A stretch of 64,000 nucleotides of DNA. It comes from Rhizophagus clarus (lineage: Eukaryota > Glomeromycota > Glomeromycetes > Glomerales > Glomeraceae). The first letter of the stretch is position 1. The number at the start of each line of letters is the position of its first letter. Location: NCBI GenBank assembly GCA_015698045.1, contig BLAL01000252.1, positions 186,001 to 250,000 on the forward strand, in the 5' to 3' direction. Shown here one piece after another: positions 1 through 11,743 of the stretch. A program made the translations under genes and the position numbers. A model generated the notes under the pieces. It saw nothing but the letters and a program-made list of their open reading frames with translations. It was not told where the DNA came from and searched no databases.

Positions 1-53
1 ATATTAAATGAATCTTTATTTAAATTTTCGTTAGCGTAGCACATAGTATCTTG

Positions 54-135
54 GACAACATGGCCGAGTGGTTAAGGCGTCAGACTCGAAATCTGATGGG
101 CTCTGCCCGCGCAGGTTCAAATCCTGCTGTTGTCG
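54..135 (+). tRNA. tRNA-Ser (anticodon CGA)
   Basis: A complete class II tRNA cloverleaf can be drawn. The acceptor stem pairs GACAACA (54-60) with TGTTGTC (128-134), with discriminator G135. The anticodon stem TCAGA/TCTGA encloses a loop with CGA at 87-89, which reads UCG serine codons. There is a long variable arm typical of tRNA-Ser, and a T arm GCAGG-TTCAAAT-CCTGC (111-127) holding the internal B box. No intron is seen. T runs just downstream (from about 150) fit a Pol III terminator. Confidence 0.97.
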
Positions 136-1484
136 AATAAGTATGATGTATTTTATTTTATTTTATTTTTTTTTTATATATTATGCACGTATGAATTATT
201 AAAATAATTACCGTACCGTTTCTACTTGTCTTTTCCCTAACCTCCCACGTTAAAGATCTGGGTATTGGGTATTTAGACCCGGGTAATAAATTCAATTTTA
301 TTTATTTTATTTGCGAATATTTTATATGGTTTACTCTAAAATTGACGAAAAAAATGCAATCGTTAAATGTTTCATATCATTTTATTTTAATTATTATTAT
401 AATAAACTATTGTAAAATTAGTATCCTTCCGGAGCGAAGCGTAAGGATATCATTATCTTCGTTATGATTTCCTCAATTCTTCCAATATCCTATTCAAAAA
501 ATTAATCATCAAGTAGCCGTAAAACGGGAAGTTAATTCGTTTGGAAATCTACTGAACTGGCGTTTTATACCAAATTTTATTAACTGTGTTTTTTTTTTGA
601 CATGTTCGAACAATTAACTTCCAATATTTATCGTTACAATGGTAATATTTTACTGTTTAAATTTTATTTTAATAAGCTATTTTAAAACATTCTCTATTCG
701 CTAATTCATCTTTATTTCATCCAACCTTTTGGGTTAATACTTCGTCTTTCTATGGAAAGGCACATAAGGATGAAGAATAACTTTATTGCTCAACATAATT
801 TTCTGGAAGCTGTTGTACAACTGTTGTTTTTCTTCTGTTAATTAATTTATAAAGTATTAGCTTTCTCTTGAACCATATAAATAAAAACTCTTTTCAATCG
901 ATTCTTTTATGACTTCAGTTTCAAGTTGTGGTCATTTTCGCCGCGCATCCAGTTCAAGCTTTTGAGTATGACATAAGTTATTCTTCTATGTTACATCCAT
1001 TGTTACTATTAAATTTGGTGCACAGTAACAAATTCTCAATCTAGGAAAATTTTGAATCAATTTTAAATTAACTTATTTGATTTTTTTTTTTTTAGACTTG
1101 TTTTTTGCTTTTATTTCCTTTTATTTTTATTTCCTTTTACTTATGTATTTACTTCTTCCTTCCATTTTTTTTTTTATTCTTCAAAGTTTACTAATTTTTT
1201 AAAATAAAATAAATATTTGCATTTTATTTTTATTTATTTGTTCCTTCTTATTTTTTATTAACAATTATTAATAACATTATTCCCTTTTTTTTTCTTTTCT
1301 TTCATTCTTTTTATTTTATTTTTATTCTTTTTATATATTATTTTCATACATATTCTTTTTGTTTTTTGCATTTTTTTTTTTTTATTCTTTTTTTATTTTA
1401 TTTTATTTTTTTATATTTTTTTTTTTTATTCTTTTCATTCTTTTGTATTTATTATTTTATTTTGAATGTTGTTAATTTGCATCC
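136..1484. other. AT-rich intergenic DNA with a T-rich tract
   Basis: No convincing gene. From about 1080 to 1450 the + strand is almost all T with scattered A and C (TTTTATTTTTATTCTTTTT style). A short stretch around 870-1000 has less skewed composition and may be an old coding relic on the minus strand, but no family could be named. Confidence 0.6.
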
Positions 1485-1515
1485 TAAGTGAAATCATCCT
1501 AGGTGATTTCACTTA
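1485..1515. repeat. 12-bp hairpin
   Basis: TAAGTGAAATCA (1485-1496) is followed after a 7-base loop by its exact reverse complement (1504-1515). It sits between a T-rich tract on its left and an A-rich tract on its right, so it may mark the centre or an end of an old foldback element. Confidence 0.7.
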
Positions 1516-2584
1516 TGATTAATTTATAAAATTTAATTAGCTAGAATTTATTGTAAATTTCAATATTGTATACTTATATAACTTATATAAAAAATACAAT
1601 GATTGTCTAATTTTATATAAAAAAAATAATAAAATTTATTATATTAAACTATGACTTTATTTCTTTAAATACTGTTTATTAAAAATAAAATTTTTTACAA
1701 TTATTTATTATTAATACAGTATATTAACTAGTTAGTAATAACAATAATATAAAAAAAAGAATATAAAAACAAAACAATAACTAAATAATTATAAGAATAA
1801 ATGATAGTAAAATTAAAATAATGATAAAAACAAATCAATCATAAAAATAAAAAGAAAAAAATAGTAAAATAAAAAAAAAAAATAAAGTTAATAAAAATAA
1901 AATATGAAAATAAAATTAAAAAAAAAACACTGTATTTTATTTATAAATTAAAACTTAAAAAAAAAAAAAATTAGAAACAAAAAATAAAATAAAAAATAAA
2001 AAGAAGGAAAAAAAAAGAAATAATATATTTTTATTTAATATAAAATTGAAAGAAATTAAAAAAATAAAGTGAATAAGAAATAAAAATAAAATAAAAATAA
2101 AAAAGAAGAAAATACAAAAAATAATATATATTTGACATAAAACTAAAAAAATTTTAAAACTTAAAAAAAAAAAAAAAAGAATTAAAAATAAGAAAAAAAA
2201 GTAAAAAAAAAAATATCAGTATACTTTCAACTATTTAGTATGAAACTGAAAATTCTAAATAAAAAATAAACAATTTTTAAAAATCTGGTAATATTACTTA
2301 CTAGGTTAAATTATTTATATTAAAATAATTAAATTATAAAAATTTTTTTTTTTTTTAAAGGTGGTAATATCGCATAAACTTTATTTAGTAAATGGTAGAG
2401 TACCATAAATATCCGCAAATACAAAAAAGTTACACTTCCAACCCAAAGGGCAGTTCAACTAAAATGCCTAAAATATTAACGTACCAACTAAATAAATAAA
2501 AAAAAAATAAAGAAAAAAAGAAAATATTCTATCTTTACTGGTGAAACAACTGAAGGTAAAATCCTACTAATTATTAGACTGTTT
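1516..2584. other. A-rich intergenic tract
   Basis: From about 1740 to 2240 the + strand is nearly all A with scattered T and G, the opposite strand bias of the tract at 1080-1450. No gene is seen. Confidence 0.6.
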
Positions 2585-4761
2585 CTAAATAAAATCTATT
2601 AAAACCTTTTTAATTTCCATAATTTTTGCATGCAACTGTTTCTTTGAAAGTTTCTTTAGGAAAGAAGGGCCTTTGCTTTGCTTTTTTGTAGTCTTCATAA
2701 TCTTGATCTTCTCATCTGCTTTACGTCTAGTAGATGATTTACCTGAATCCTTCTTCAGACTCCTTATAAAAATGCAATTGAAACCTGTAGCCACTAAACA
2801 GTTAGATTCACTAGTCTTAAAGCTCTTTGAAGTAGAAGTTGAAAGTTTATTATTAGCTTTACCTGTGCTAGGATCTTTGGCTTGCTGACAACTTCTTCAA
2901 GCATTAATGAAAGATGATACAGTATGACAATATCAACTGATTTTTACTCCACTCCAAAATGATTCTTGACTTAATACTGATTAAAGATCATCTCACAATT
3001 TAAAGTAATTAATCATCTTGTATGTACCATTTAGATTCTTGACTTCTTTAAAAGCTTTAATACGTAAAGGAATTAAAAATTTTGTGAGGTTTTCTTTAAG
3101 AAAAAATGCTGTGGCTATCATATCATTTGGCAGGTTCATGATTATAGCTTAAAATCGTTCTCTTTCCTTATGTTTCTGAAGAGATCAAGCAGCAGGAAAC
3201 CATCTTACAGAAATTGGACCAAGAGGAGCAATCCAAAAGCATTTTTTTTCCCAAGTTAAAAAAACATGCATTATTTTAAACTTATACCTAACTATACATA
3301 AAATCAAAATTAAAACCCAAAAGTCAAAATATTTTGACTTGGGAAGGTCAAAAGTCAAAATTAAAATCAAAATAGTCAAAATTACATCATAATCATGTGA
3401 TTTTTATAATTATAATTTAATACTAAATTTTAAACGTGAATAACTCCGTCAATATTGATACTACAGATATGCACACACATCATTGGAATCCTCTTGATAA
3501 GCTGAATCCAATCGCATTAAGCTCATAAATATCAGATTACTGGATGCAAAGATTGTTAACTTTGAATTTTAATATTATTGTTTATTATAAGAGTAATAAG
3601 ACTATTTAATATCAAATTTTAAATATGAATAACTCTGTCAATATCAATGCTACAAATCTATAACACATATCATTGGAATTCTCTTGATGAGCAGAATCCA
3701 ACTGTGTAAAGATTATAAAAATCAGATTACTAGATGCAAAGGTCATTAACTTTGAATTTTAATATTATTGTTTACTATAAAAATCATATAACTATGACGT
3801 AATTTTGGCCATTTTGACTTTTGGAGAAGCTCAGGTCAAAATCATTTTGACCATTTTGACCATTTTGACCATTTCAGGATCAAAATTAACCAATTTTAAT
3901 TTCATGTATACACCTAACGATCTTATACTTCTTCTGTTTCTTGACTGTCACTGAGATAATGTTGTCCCAAATTTTCAGATATTCAAAAAGTTCAACATTG
4001 TTCCACTTGGCCAGGATATCATAAACTAGGATATTATGAACATATTATCTTAAACTTGGATTAGATCAATATCCTGTAATAATATGAGTAGCATCTGGAT
4101 CTGATTCCAAATTTTTAACTTTCTTAACGGATTTAGCATCAGGTTTTAAGGTGAAATTGGAGGAAAGACTAGAAATAACAATGGGCTGAGAATTTGTCAG
4201 ATTAGGTACTGAAGGGGTGGTAGGCATGATATTACTGATTACTTGTTTCACAAATTCAGCCTTTTGTTTATCTTTCTTCTGTGATGTTTCTTCTTCATTC
4301 TGATTGGTGTTGATAGATGCAGCCTCTGAATTTGATTAGTGTCTATCATTTTGAGAAATTTTTTTATCCATAAAATGATCTGATAGGTGTTCTTCTGTTT
4401 CTAACAAGTTATAAGCTCTATCCATCTGTTACATTATTCTAGAACTGGCTAGTAATTGCGCTCTAATCACAGCAGCTTTGAAGTCAACATAAAAAAACTT
4501 AGAGAAAAGATAGAGTAAATTTTTATTGAAGCTGTTGTGAGAAGCCATGTCATCAAAGTATTATTTCATCTGCAAGTTTTTCTTATAAAGCCCTGTTATC
4601 TGTTATTGATACTTATCTTTACTTACATTCTTGACAAAGAGTAATGAGTGAGTCGAGAACCAGTTGGAGCCTGCAATAGCAGTATTAAAACAATCATAAT
4701 ACTCTTCAAATAGAGCAGTTTTAATAAAATCAGCAGTTGTGTTTGAAGTTGTTGAAGACAT
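2585..4761 (-). pseudogene. Broken copy of a repeated ORF1-like protein
   Basis: Reading the minus strand from ATG 4761, stretches of protein-like sequence run to 2585 but are broken by several stops and one insertion. The start MSSTTSNTTADFIKTALFEE and a later block ending PISVRWFPAA resemble, from memory, a protein family repeated in Rhizophagus genomes that I associate with ORF1-type proteins of non-LTR retroelements. The end is lysine-rich (KKQSKGPSFLKKLSKKQLH). The DNA element at 3293-3910 lies inside it: the reading frame is continuous across the site (IVRYKFKIMHVF) when flanks on the two sides are compared. The family assignment is uncertain; decay is clear. Confidence 0.5.
3293..3910. 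mobile_element. Non-autonomous hAT-like element, 618 bp, nested
   Basis: The ends are inverted: TATACATAAAATCAAAATTA at the left and, read from the other strand, TATACATGAAATTAAAATTG at the right. Flanks TACCTAAC (3285-3292) and CACCTAAC (3911-3918) form an 8-bp target duplication with one mismatch. Subterminal DNA is packed with GTCAAAAT / ATTTTGAC words. The centre holds two tandem units of about 189 bp (GAATAACTCCGTCAAT at about 3438 and GAATAACTCTGTCAAT at about 3627). It interrupts the ORF1-like pseudogene, so it is younger than that copy. Confidence 0.8.
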
Positions 4762-4797
4762 ATTTACTATAAAAAAGAAAATATTTTGTTTCCACAA

Positions 4798-7357
4798 GTA
4801 TATTTCTTCAAAAAATAAAAAATATTTTTTGATGAGTTCTGAAACGTATGGAGTGAAAAAGAGTTGTTTTTAAATTATAAAAATTAATCAAATAATATTA
4901 CTTAAATAAAATCATAATTTTTTATTTTTTATCCAATATCTAAATTTTATTTTAATTATAAAAAATTTATTTTTAAATAAAATTTATTTATATATAATAG
5001 AATTTTTAAATTTTTTTATATATAATTTTGTTATTTTTTAGAAGTAAATAAAATTCTTTATTTATTAAATATAATTTCTAGATTTTTTTTTCTAATAAAA
5101 AATAAATAATTAAATAAATTAAAAATTATAAAAAATTAAAAAATTGATTTTTTTTTAACTCAAAAATAATTATTTTTTAAAAAAAATACTTATTTCAAAT
5201 TTATAAATTTCTAATAATAAAATAAAATTTATATAGAAAACTGATTGTAAAATATTAAATATGTATAATTATTCTTTAATATAATAAAGTAAATGTTTAA
5301 GCTGATCAAATTTTTATTATAAAAAATTTATTAATATTAAAATAAATTATTTGATATAATATAATATATTTTTTGGTATAAAGGTATTAATCATGTGATT
5401 TACCAATTTAATTTATTATATTATTAATTTCAATATTAATTATAACATTAATAATATTTTTTAAAAAATTTAAAGATTATTTAAATCTTAATATTATTGC
5501 ATAAATTAAAAAAAATTATTTTTTTATATTTTTTACATTTTTTATAAATCAAATATTTTTTTAAAAAAAATTATATATATATTATTTTTTTAAAAATAAT
5601 CTAAATTTGGATTTCAGCTTAAAAAATAAGTTAAAAAAAAAGGGTTTTAGTATTTTTTATTATAAAAATATTACTAAAATTTTTTTTTTTTATCTTTTTT
5701 TTCTAAAAAAAACATTCAGATTTTAGCTTAAAAAATAAGTTTAAAAAAAGGCTTTAATATTTTTATTATAAGAACATCACTAATACTTTTTTTTTATGAA
5801 ATTAAAGTTTAAAATTATTATACAATTATAATATATATATTTAATATAATATTTTAAAGACAATTATTAAAATATATTATTAAAGAAATTTTATTATCTT
5901 TATTTAATTAAATAATATATGAAATTTAAATGATAAAAAAATAACATTATATATTATTATATATTATAATAATAATATATAAATAATTATATATTATTTT
6001 AATTTTATTGTAATAATATAAGATGTAACTGATTTTTCATAATAAATTAATGGTATTTTTACTTTGGAATTAAAAAAAATTCACTATAAAAAAATTTGAT
6101 ATAAAAAGAATTATTTTTATATATAACTTTATTTTGTATAATTGTATATAGCTTATAATTAATAAAATTCAATTAATTAAAAGGTTTTTCATATATTAAA
6201 ATCTGTTTCACATTAATAATCTATTATATAGTATTCTTTGTTAATTACATTAATTCAATTTTATATTTATTTTTTATTTGAAAATTTGTATTATACTAGA
6301 TTTTTTATATTATTGTTATTCATGTAATTATATAATTAAATTTAATTAAAAGTAAAATTTATCATATCTCTTTATCGTTAAACTTTAATTGAATATTTTA
6401 TTAAACTACAGTGTCATAGCAGCAGGTCGCAACAAGATTAGTTCCTGTAATTTATTAGATAAATTAGGTTATTGATTTATTACATCTTGTACTTCATTGA
6501 TTATAGTCACGATATTTGATAACTTTTAAATTATTATAAATATTAAAATTTTTACAGATTAAATAATCTTATTTTGCTTTTTTTTATAAACATATAATTT
6601 GAATAAACTTAAACTATTAAATAAACAAATAAATTGACAGATTAAAAAGGAAATAAAAGAATTCAGAATTAATATAAAAATCATTATTAATTATATTTAC
6701 AAATTTATTAAATATAGAAGTGTTTTATTTTAATTCTATATTACTTTTAAATAAAAATATAATTATAAGCAGAAAAAATTCTGAATATAAATTCAAAAAT
6801 TCTTATATATGCAAAATGCAAAATGCAAAAACCTGTAAATTCATAAAATTATAATAATAACAAGCACAATTATAATTTAATATATACTTTCTATTACATT
6901 ACATTTGATTATATTCTGATATTAATGATTGGATATAACTTTCTTTTGTTCAAACAATTTAAGAAAGTGCCATAATCTAATTTGTGAAATTTTATGAAGG
7001 GGAAAAAAATTTGTTTATTAATTAACATTTTAAAGAAAATTAATCATTGATTTTTATATTTTATGACTTAAAATTAAGATTGAAATAGTTCTTTTTTTTT
7101 TGTTATAAACTAATCTTTTAAATGAGTTGCGCACAAAAATTATAAAATTATGAATCTAAATAATAATGATACTTGTTTTTAAGCAAGTTAGAAATGATGA
7201 CTAGAATAATTAATAAGACAACGCGAATTTTTTTTTTTTTTTGTGTTCTTAAATTAATAAATAAAATAAATAAATATATATAGTATGAATAAATATCTAG
7301 AGATAATAAAATAAAAATAATCATGTTAAAAGTCATAATATACAATAAAGAGTATAA
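4798..7357. other. Very AT-rich desert with a MITE relic
   Basis: No gene is seen in about 2.5 kb of nearly pure A/T. About 6074-6250 is a diverged copy of the small element at 25534-25739: shared blocks include ATAATTGTATATAGC and TATAATTAATAAAATT in the same order. Around 6805-6830 the word GCAAAAT is repeated in tandem. Confidence 0.5.
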
Positions 7358-8003
7358 TCATTCATAATCACAAGTACTTCTTAATTTATTTTGGTTATTT
7401 AATGTTTTAGATTTACCGTGATGTTTTTCCCACTCGTTTAGAACGAATCGCAAATTTACTCCATCTTTACCTTTAGCTTTCATAGCCAGAGTTGGATTTG
7501 CGCTTTTCGAAGTTGAAAGATTATCGTCATAATTACGAGAGTTTATTTCTAATCTCATCCTAGTTGAACCATTGTATTTTTTCGTCCCAAATGAGATAAA
7601 TTTAGATATAACACCATGATGATGGTGTTTCTCTTCTTCATTATATAATTCAAACGTAATTTCTTGAACATGATTTTTCACGGAAATCTTAAATTTATTC
7701 GTCGTTGTATTATTATGACGTAACGATGTTTTTGAATGATCAAATTCTTGATCAAATTCACAAACAAGTTCTTCATAATGTTTTAACCAATCAAAAATTT
7801 CATCTTTTGTTCCAACGACCATGAATTTCGACCTTAAAGGGGTAAGTCTAATTTTATCAAATTCATGAGGAGGCGCAATAAGTTGATTTGGATTTATATT
7901 GTCATCTAAAAATATTTTAAATTATTAAATTATTATTTTAATACTTTCAATTGAAGAAATGATCTCTCTATACAATACCTACTAAGTATCCACACCTAAT
8001 CAT
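7358..8003 (-). CDS. Unrecognised two-exon protein, about 190 aa
   Basis: Exon 2 (7905-7358) encodes most of the protein and ends STCDYE-stop. An upstream exon at 8003-7979 (MIRCGYLV plus one base) joins in phase across a 73-bp GT-AG intron (7978-7906) to give the start MIRCGYLVDDNINPNQLIAP. The protein is charged and soluble, with no signal peptide or membrane segment, a histidine run (KHHHHG) near the middle, and a C-terminal block around LAMKAKGKDGVNLRFVLNEW. I do not recognise the family. The exon 1 call rests only on splice signals and phase; an additional upstream exon cannot be excluded. Codon use and intact frame support a real host gene. Confidence 0.6.
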
Positions 8004-9370
8004 CTTTATTCTTTCGATTAGCGATATACCAAAAAGGGTTGAAAATTTCAAAAAGAACTGATTTTATGAAAAGAAAAAAAAAAAAAAATGAGAGAAAAAA
8101 AATCTTTTTTTTTACACCTAGAAAAAAAGAATTTAAGATTTTTAAATAAAATTCATGATATGCATCGACTAAACACGTTTTAATTCTAACTGAAAAGCAT
8201 TTACCAATTAAGTTTAACGAGAGGACCGCGTGATAACATCTGAATAGAATATTTCTTTCTTAAATTGACACGCATACCTTATATGTATGCATTCTTTTCT
8301 TAATAAGATTTTGCATAACATTGCCGTAATAATCTTATCGAGTTAAATTATAACTTACTCATTTGCCCAAACTTTGGTCAAATATGAGCGTAAACATTAT
8401 CAGTTTCATAAAAAAAAATTTTCTAGTTAGCCAATGCTCAAAACATTTCTTAAAATTTCACGCTAACTAAAATATACCATTATATTTTATATAAAATTAT
8501 ATGAATAATTTTTATAATCAAGAGTTGAAAAAGGATAAAAGGTTTAACCAAAAGACCGATCTTGACGGATAATAAACCAATTTTTAAGTTCTTTGATAAT
8601 CTCTTTCAAATTTGTAAACCGCGAATAAAATATAAGAGGAATTTTCATGTGCAAAATTGATTCGATTTCGCAGAAAGGAAAGCAATTTGAAATTAATAGT
8701 TTCACGGTTTAGGGATTGGCCTATTAGAATAAATCTTTTAAGATTGAAAGGACAAATTATTATTTATGGATATAAAATCCGTGAAATGATAACTCTGTCA
8801 TTTCCGTTAGTTCAATCTTCACGTGTTATACATATATAATTATATAAAATATATCTTTTTTTCTCGCTTTTTTCTTTATATATTGTATAATTATCATCTT
8901 TAGAGGAATTGTGACACAAAAGAAATTGCGAACGATCAGGTAAGGTGGTACTTTCCAATTCCGGGATGTGGCAAATAAGCTAGCAAATCAACGTCGATAT
9001 CGGGAAAAAGATCTTGAATTTAGTAATATGTCGTAATTTTTCGACATGTTCTGATGTTCACCTTCCCAAGCATTGCAATTACTCGTAAAATTGGAATAAG
9101 ATTAGATTATGGTCGGTTAATAGTTAATTGTGTAATTTTTGTTTTCTGGATAAAATAATTTTTTTTTTGCTTTAAAACTGATTTCTAGTTACTACAAATC
9201 AAAAATAAAAAGTTAGTGAGAGAACTTTCTTAAATTTTTGCCAAAAACTGCATTTAGATGCCGATTGTGTCAATATTATGAAATTATTCGATTTATAGAA
9301 ATTTATGACATTTCAGTTTTCAGTTTTGGATTTTACGTGTGTAGCATTAATGATTTTGTTTATTAACTGC
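8004..9370. other. Intergenic region, less AT-rich
   Basis: Lies between two minus-strand genes and should contain the promoter of the 7358-8003 gene. A small inverted repeat GCATAC/GTATGC lies near 8273-8290. A 60-residue open frame at 8657-8839 has no features of a gene. Confidence 0.4.
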
Positions 9371-9450
9371 GCGTTTTTGTTGATTAAAAAGATTACAAAT
9401 TATCCTACGCATTTTTGTTGATTAAAAAAGAGTTACAAATTATCCCTAAG
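9371..9450. repeat. Tandem duplication at the 3' end of the ubiquitin gene
   Basis: Two adjacent units, 9371-9408 and 9409-9450, share TTTTTGTTGATTAAAAA and TTACAAATTATCC. The second unit contains the stop codon and last residues of the ubiquitin gene on the minus strand. Confidence 0.8.
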
Positions 9451-9994
9451 TGCGAGATGAAGAAGAGATTCTTTTTGGATATTATAATCTTTCAAAGTAC
9501 ATTCATTTTTGAGCTACAATAATTTAAAATATAGCGTTAATTTCTAATACACATAAAACAATGAAAAAATTATCACGTACATGTTGATCGGCAAAAATTA
9601 ATACTTGTTGGTCAGGAGAAACCCCTCCCTTATCTTTGATTTTTGCCTTGACTTGATCAATAGTATCAGAAGATTCAACTTCGAGAGTGATAGTCTTTCC
9701 AGTAAGAGTTTTTACAAAAATCTGCATACCTCCTCTTAGGCGAAGCACAAGTTGAAGAGTTGATTTATCTCTAATATTATAGTCTGATAAAATATGTTTA
9801 TCTTCCAGTTGTTTGCCAGCAAAGATCAAGCGTTGTTGATTTGGAGGTGTACCTTCCCTTTCTTGAATTATTTTCTTAACTTTATTAACTGTATCAGACG
9901 AATCAACTTCAATGGCAATTGTTTTACCATTTAAAGTTTTGACAAAAATTTGTATAATCTTTTTTTGACGAGAGATAGACTTAGAATTACCCAT
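9433..9994 (-). CDS. Divergent two-unit ubiquitin with N-terminal extension
   Basis: Exon 1 is 9994-9581, a 67-bp GT-AG intron is 9580-9514, and exon 2 is 9513-9433; the product is 164 aa. Residues 1-13 are an added [13 protein letters not shown], which fits an N-myristoylation motif (G2, S6) followed by basic residues. Unit 1 (14-89) keeps L8, I44, V70, K6, K11, K27, K48 and the LRLRGG end, but has R at 33 and D at 63. Unit 2 (90-164) keeps the fold and K63 yet has V at 42, Q at 48, A at 70 and ends LALRDNL with no GG. Splicing after H49 restores DYNIQKES, so the short unspliced frame is an intron artefact. Ubiquitin normally marks proteins for degradation or sorting. Unit 1 could be released by deubiquitinases after G89; unit 2 could not be conjugated. 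It may be a divergent paralogue rather than the main polyubiquitin gene. Confidence 0.88.
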
Positions 9995-10723
9995 CCTTTA
10001 CAAGTATATTAAATGCAATAAAGAAAAGAAATTTAGCAAAAAAATTTCAAATTTTTTTTTTTTTTATAAAATATTTATAGATTTATGATGACTCAATAAA
10101 CTAGCTAAACAATCATATACTTTATTATTGTAGATATTACCATGTCATATTGACCATTATCTTAGAAAATATGAGTAACAAATAATTGAAGTATTCAATT
10201 ATATAATAAATAATTTGCCACAAAAATATATAAAAAAAGAAGTATTAATATAAATTTATACCATAAAAAATTTTATTTTAGTTATAATAAAAAAAAAAAA
10301 ATAAATAAATAAAAAAAAAAAAATTTTATATTAAAATTTTAATAATTTAATAATTTATAATTTTTTAAGGATCATTTAGTAAAATTTACCATGATTTTTA
10401 TATTACATTTAAAAATTTTAAAATTTCATAAAATTTATTATTTTATAGTAAAATTCACCTTTTAGTAAATTTTATTTTGATTACATAATGCATAATTTAT
10501 AATTTTACTTTTTAATAAACTAAAAACACTATTTTTCTTTTTAATAAAAAAACTTTAACATTTAAAAAATAATATAAAACTTGATTTATATTATTTTGAT
10601 AATAATTATAATAATATATAGTATATAAAATAAATATCACTTTATTTCTAAATTTTTTAATAATAATGTAAATTTTACATTACAGTTAAATCTCAATATA
10701 CCAAACTTGCAGTTTAAGTATAT
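9995..10723. other. AT-rich intergenic DNA
   Basis: Nothing gene-like is seen. The last part (10681-10723) begins TACAGTTAAATCTCAATATA, which resembles ends of pogo/Tigger-type MITEs. Confidence 0.4.
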
Positions 10724-10754
10724 ATTCAGTATGTAAACGGTTTACATACTGAAT
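10724..10754. repeat. 31-bp perfect palindrome
   Basis: The left arm (10724-10738, containing CAGTATGTAAAC) and right arm (10740-10754) are exact inverted copies around G10739. It abuts the left end of the TAGGGCTCC element. Confidence 0.9.
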
Positions 10755-11743
10755 TAGGGCTCCGATCAGTTCGGTTCGGTTCGGTTTTTGCAAAAACCGA
10801 TACCGAACCGAATTAATCGGTATCGGTATTAATGATTACCAAAACCGATCGGTAATTACCGAAAACTGAACCGATTTACTGAACAAGTTTAGTAAAAAAA
10901 ACGTTTCGCAACGTTTAGCAAAAAAAAGTTGCGAAACGATTTTTTCTTATCAAATCATCCATAAAAAAACGTTTCGCAACGTTTTTTATTAAAGTGACAA
11001 AAAAAAACGTTGCGAGGCATTTTTTTTATATTAAATCGTTTTATAAAAACATTTCGCAACGTTTTTAAATAAAAAGGAAAATAACGTTGCGAAATGTTAT
11101 TTTCTATATTAAATTTCTGATGTAAAAAACATTTCGCAACGTTTTTTACAATGTTCGCAAAAATAACGTTGCGAAACGTTATTTTTCATAATAAATTGTT
11201 TATGTAAAAAACGTTTCGCAACATTTTTTACAATGTTCGCAAAAATAACGTTGCGAAACGTTATTTTTCATAATAAATTGTTTATGTAAAAAACGTTTCG
11301 CAACGTTTTTTACAAGTTCCGCAAAAATAACGTTGCGAAACGTTATTTTTTTTATCAAATCGTTTATGTAAAAAACGTTTCGCAACATTTTTTACAAGTT
11401 TCGCAAAAATAATGTTGCGAAACGTTATTTTTTATCAAATCGTTTATGTAAAAAACGTTTCGCAACATTTTTTACAATGTTCGCAAAAATAACGTTGCGA
11501 AACGTTATTTTTTATCAAATCGTTTATGTAAAAAACGTTTCGCAACGTTTTTTTTTAACTACATTATTTAAGTTTTTCTTATAAAAAAAAAAATGTTTTT
11601 ATTATCGGTAAATCAGTTCGATAAATCGCAAAACCGATACCGAAACTGAAAGTTTCGGTTCAATAAATCATAAAACTGAAACTGCTCCGATACCGAAACC
11701 GGTCGGTACGGTTCAGTAATTACCGAAACTGATCGGAGCCCTA
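10755..11743. mobile_element. TAGGGCTCC family element, copy 1 (CG-rich)
   Basis: Ends are inverted: TAGGGCTCCGATCAG at the left, CTGATCGGAGCCCTA at the right. Subterminal regions are made of CCGATACCGAACCG and TTCGGTTCGG words. The interior (about 10900-11560) is a tandem array of roughly 80-bp units, each carrying ACGTTTCGCAACGTT and, about 25-30 bases later, its inverse AACGTTGCGAAACGT, so every unit can fold into a hairpin. Copies 2 and 3 show 8-bp duplications typical of hAT elements. Copy 1 has none; it is flanked by two palindromes. No coding capacity. Confidence 0.85.

Noticed and set aside
870-1000. Possible minus-strand coding relic
   Set aside because: Too short and broken to assign.
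8657-8839. 60-residue open frame on the + strand
   Set aside because: No family resemblance, no splice partners, in an intergenic region.
9524-9580. Apparent truncation of the second ubiquitin unit with tail [15 protein letters not shown]
   Set aside because: This is intron read-through. GT at 9580 and AG at 9515-9514 bound a 67-bp intron and the ubiquitin fold resumes in phase after it.
11200-11388. Cysteine/histidine-rich small open frame, and a similar one at 26828-27010
   Set aside because: Products of translating the hairpin satellite; the frame shifts between units.
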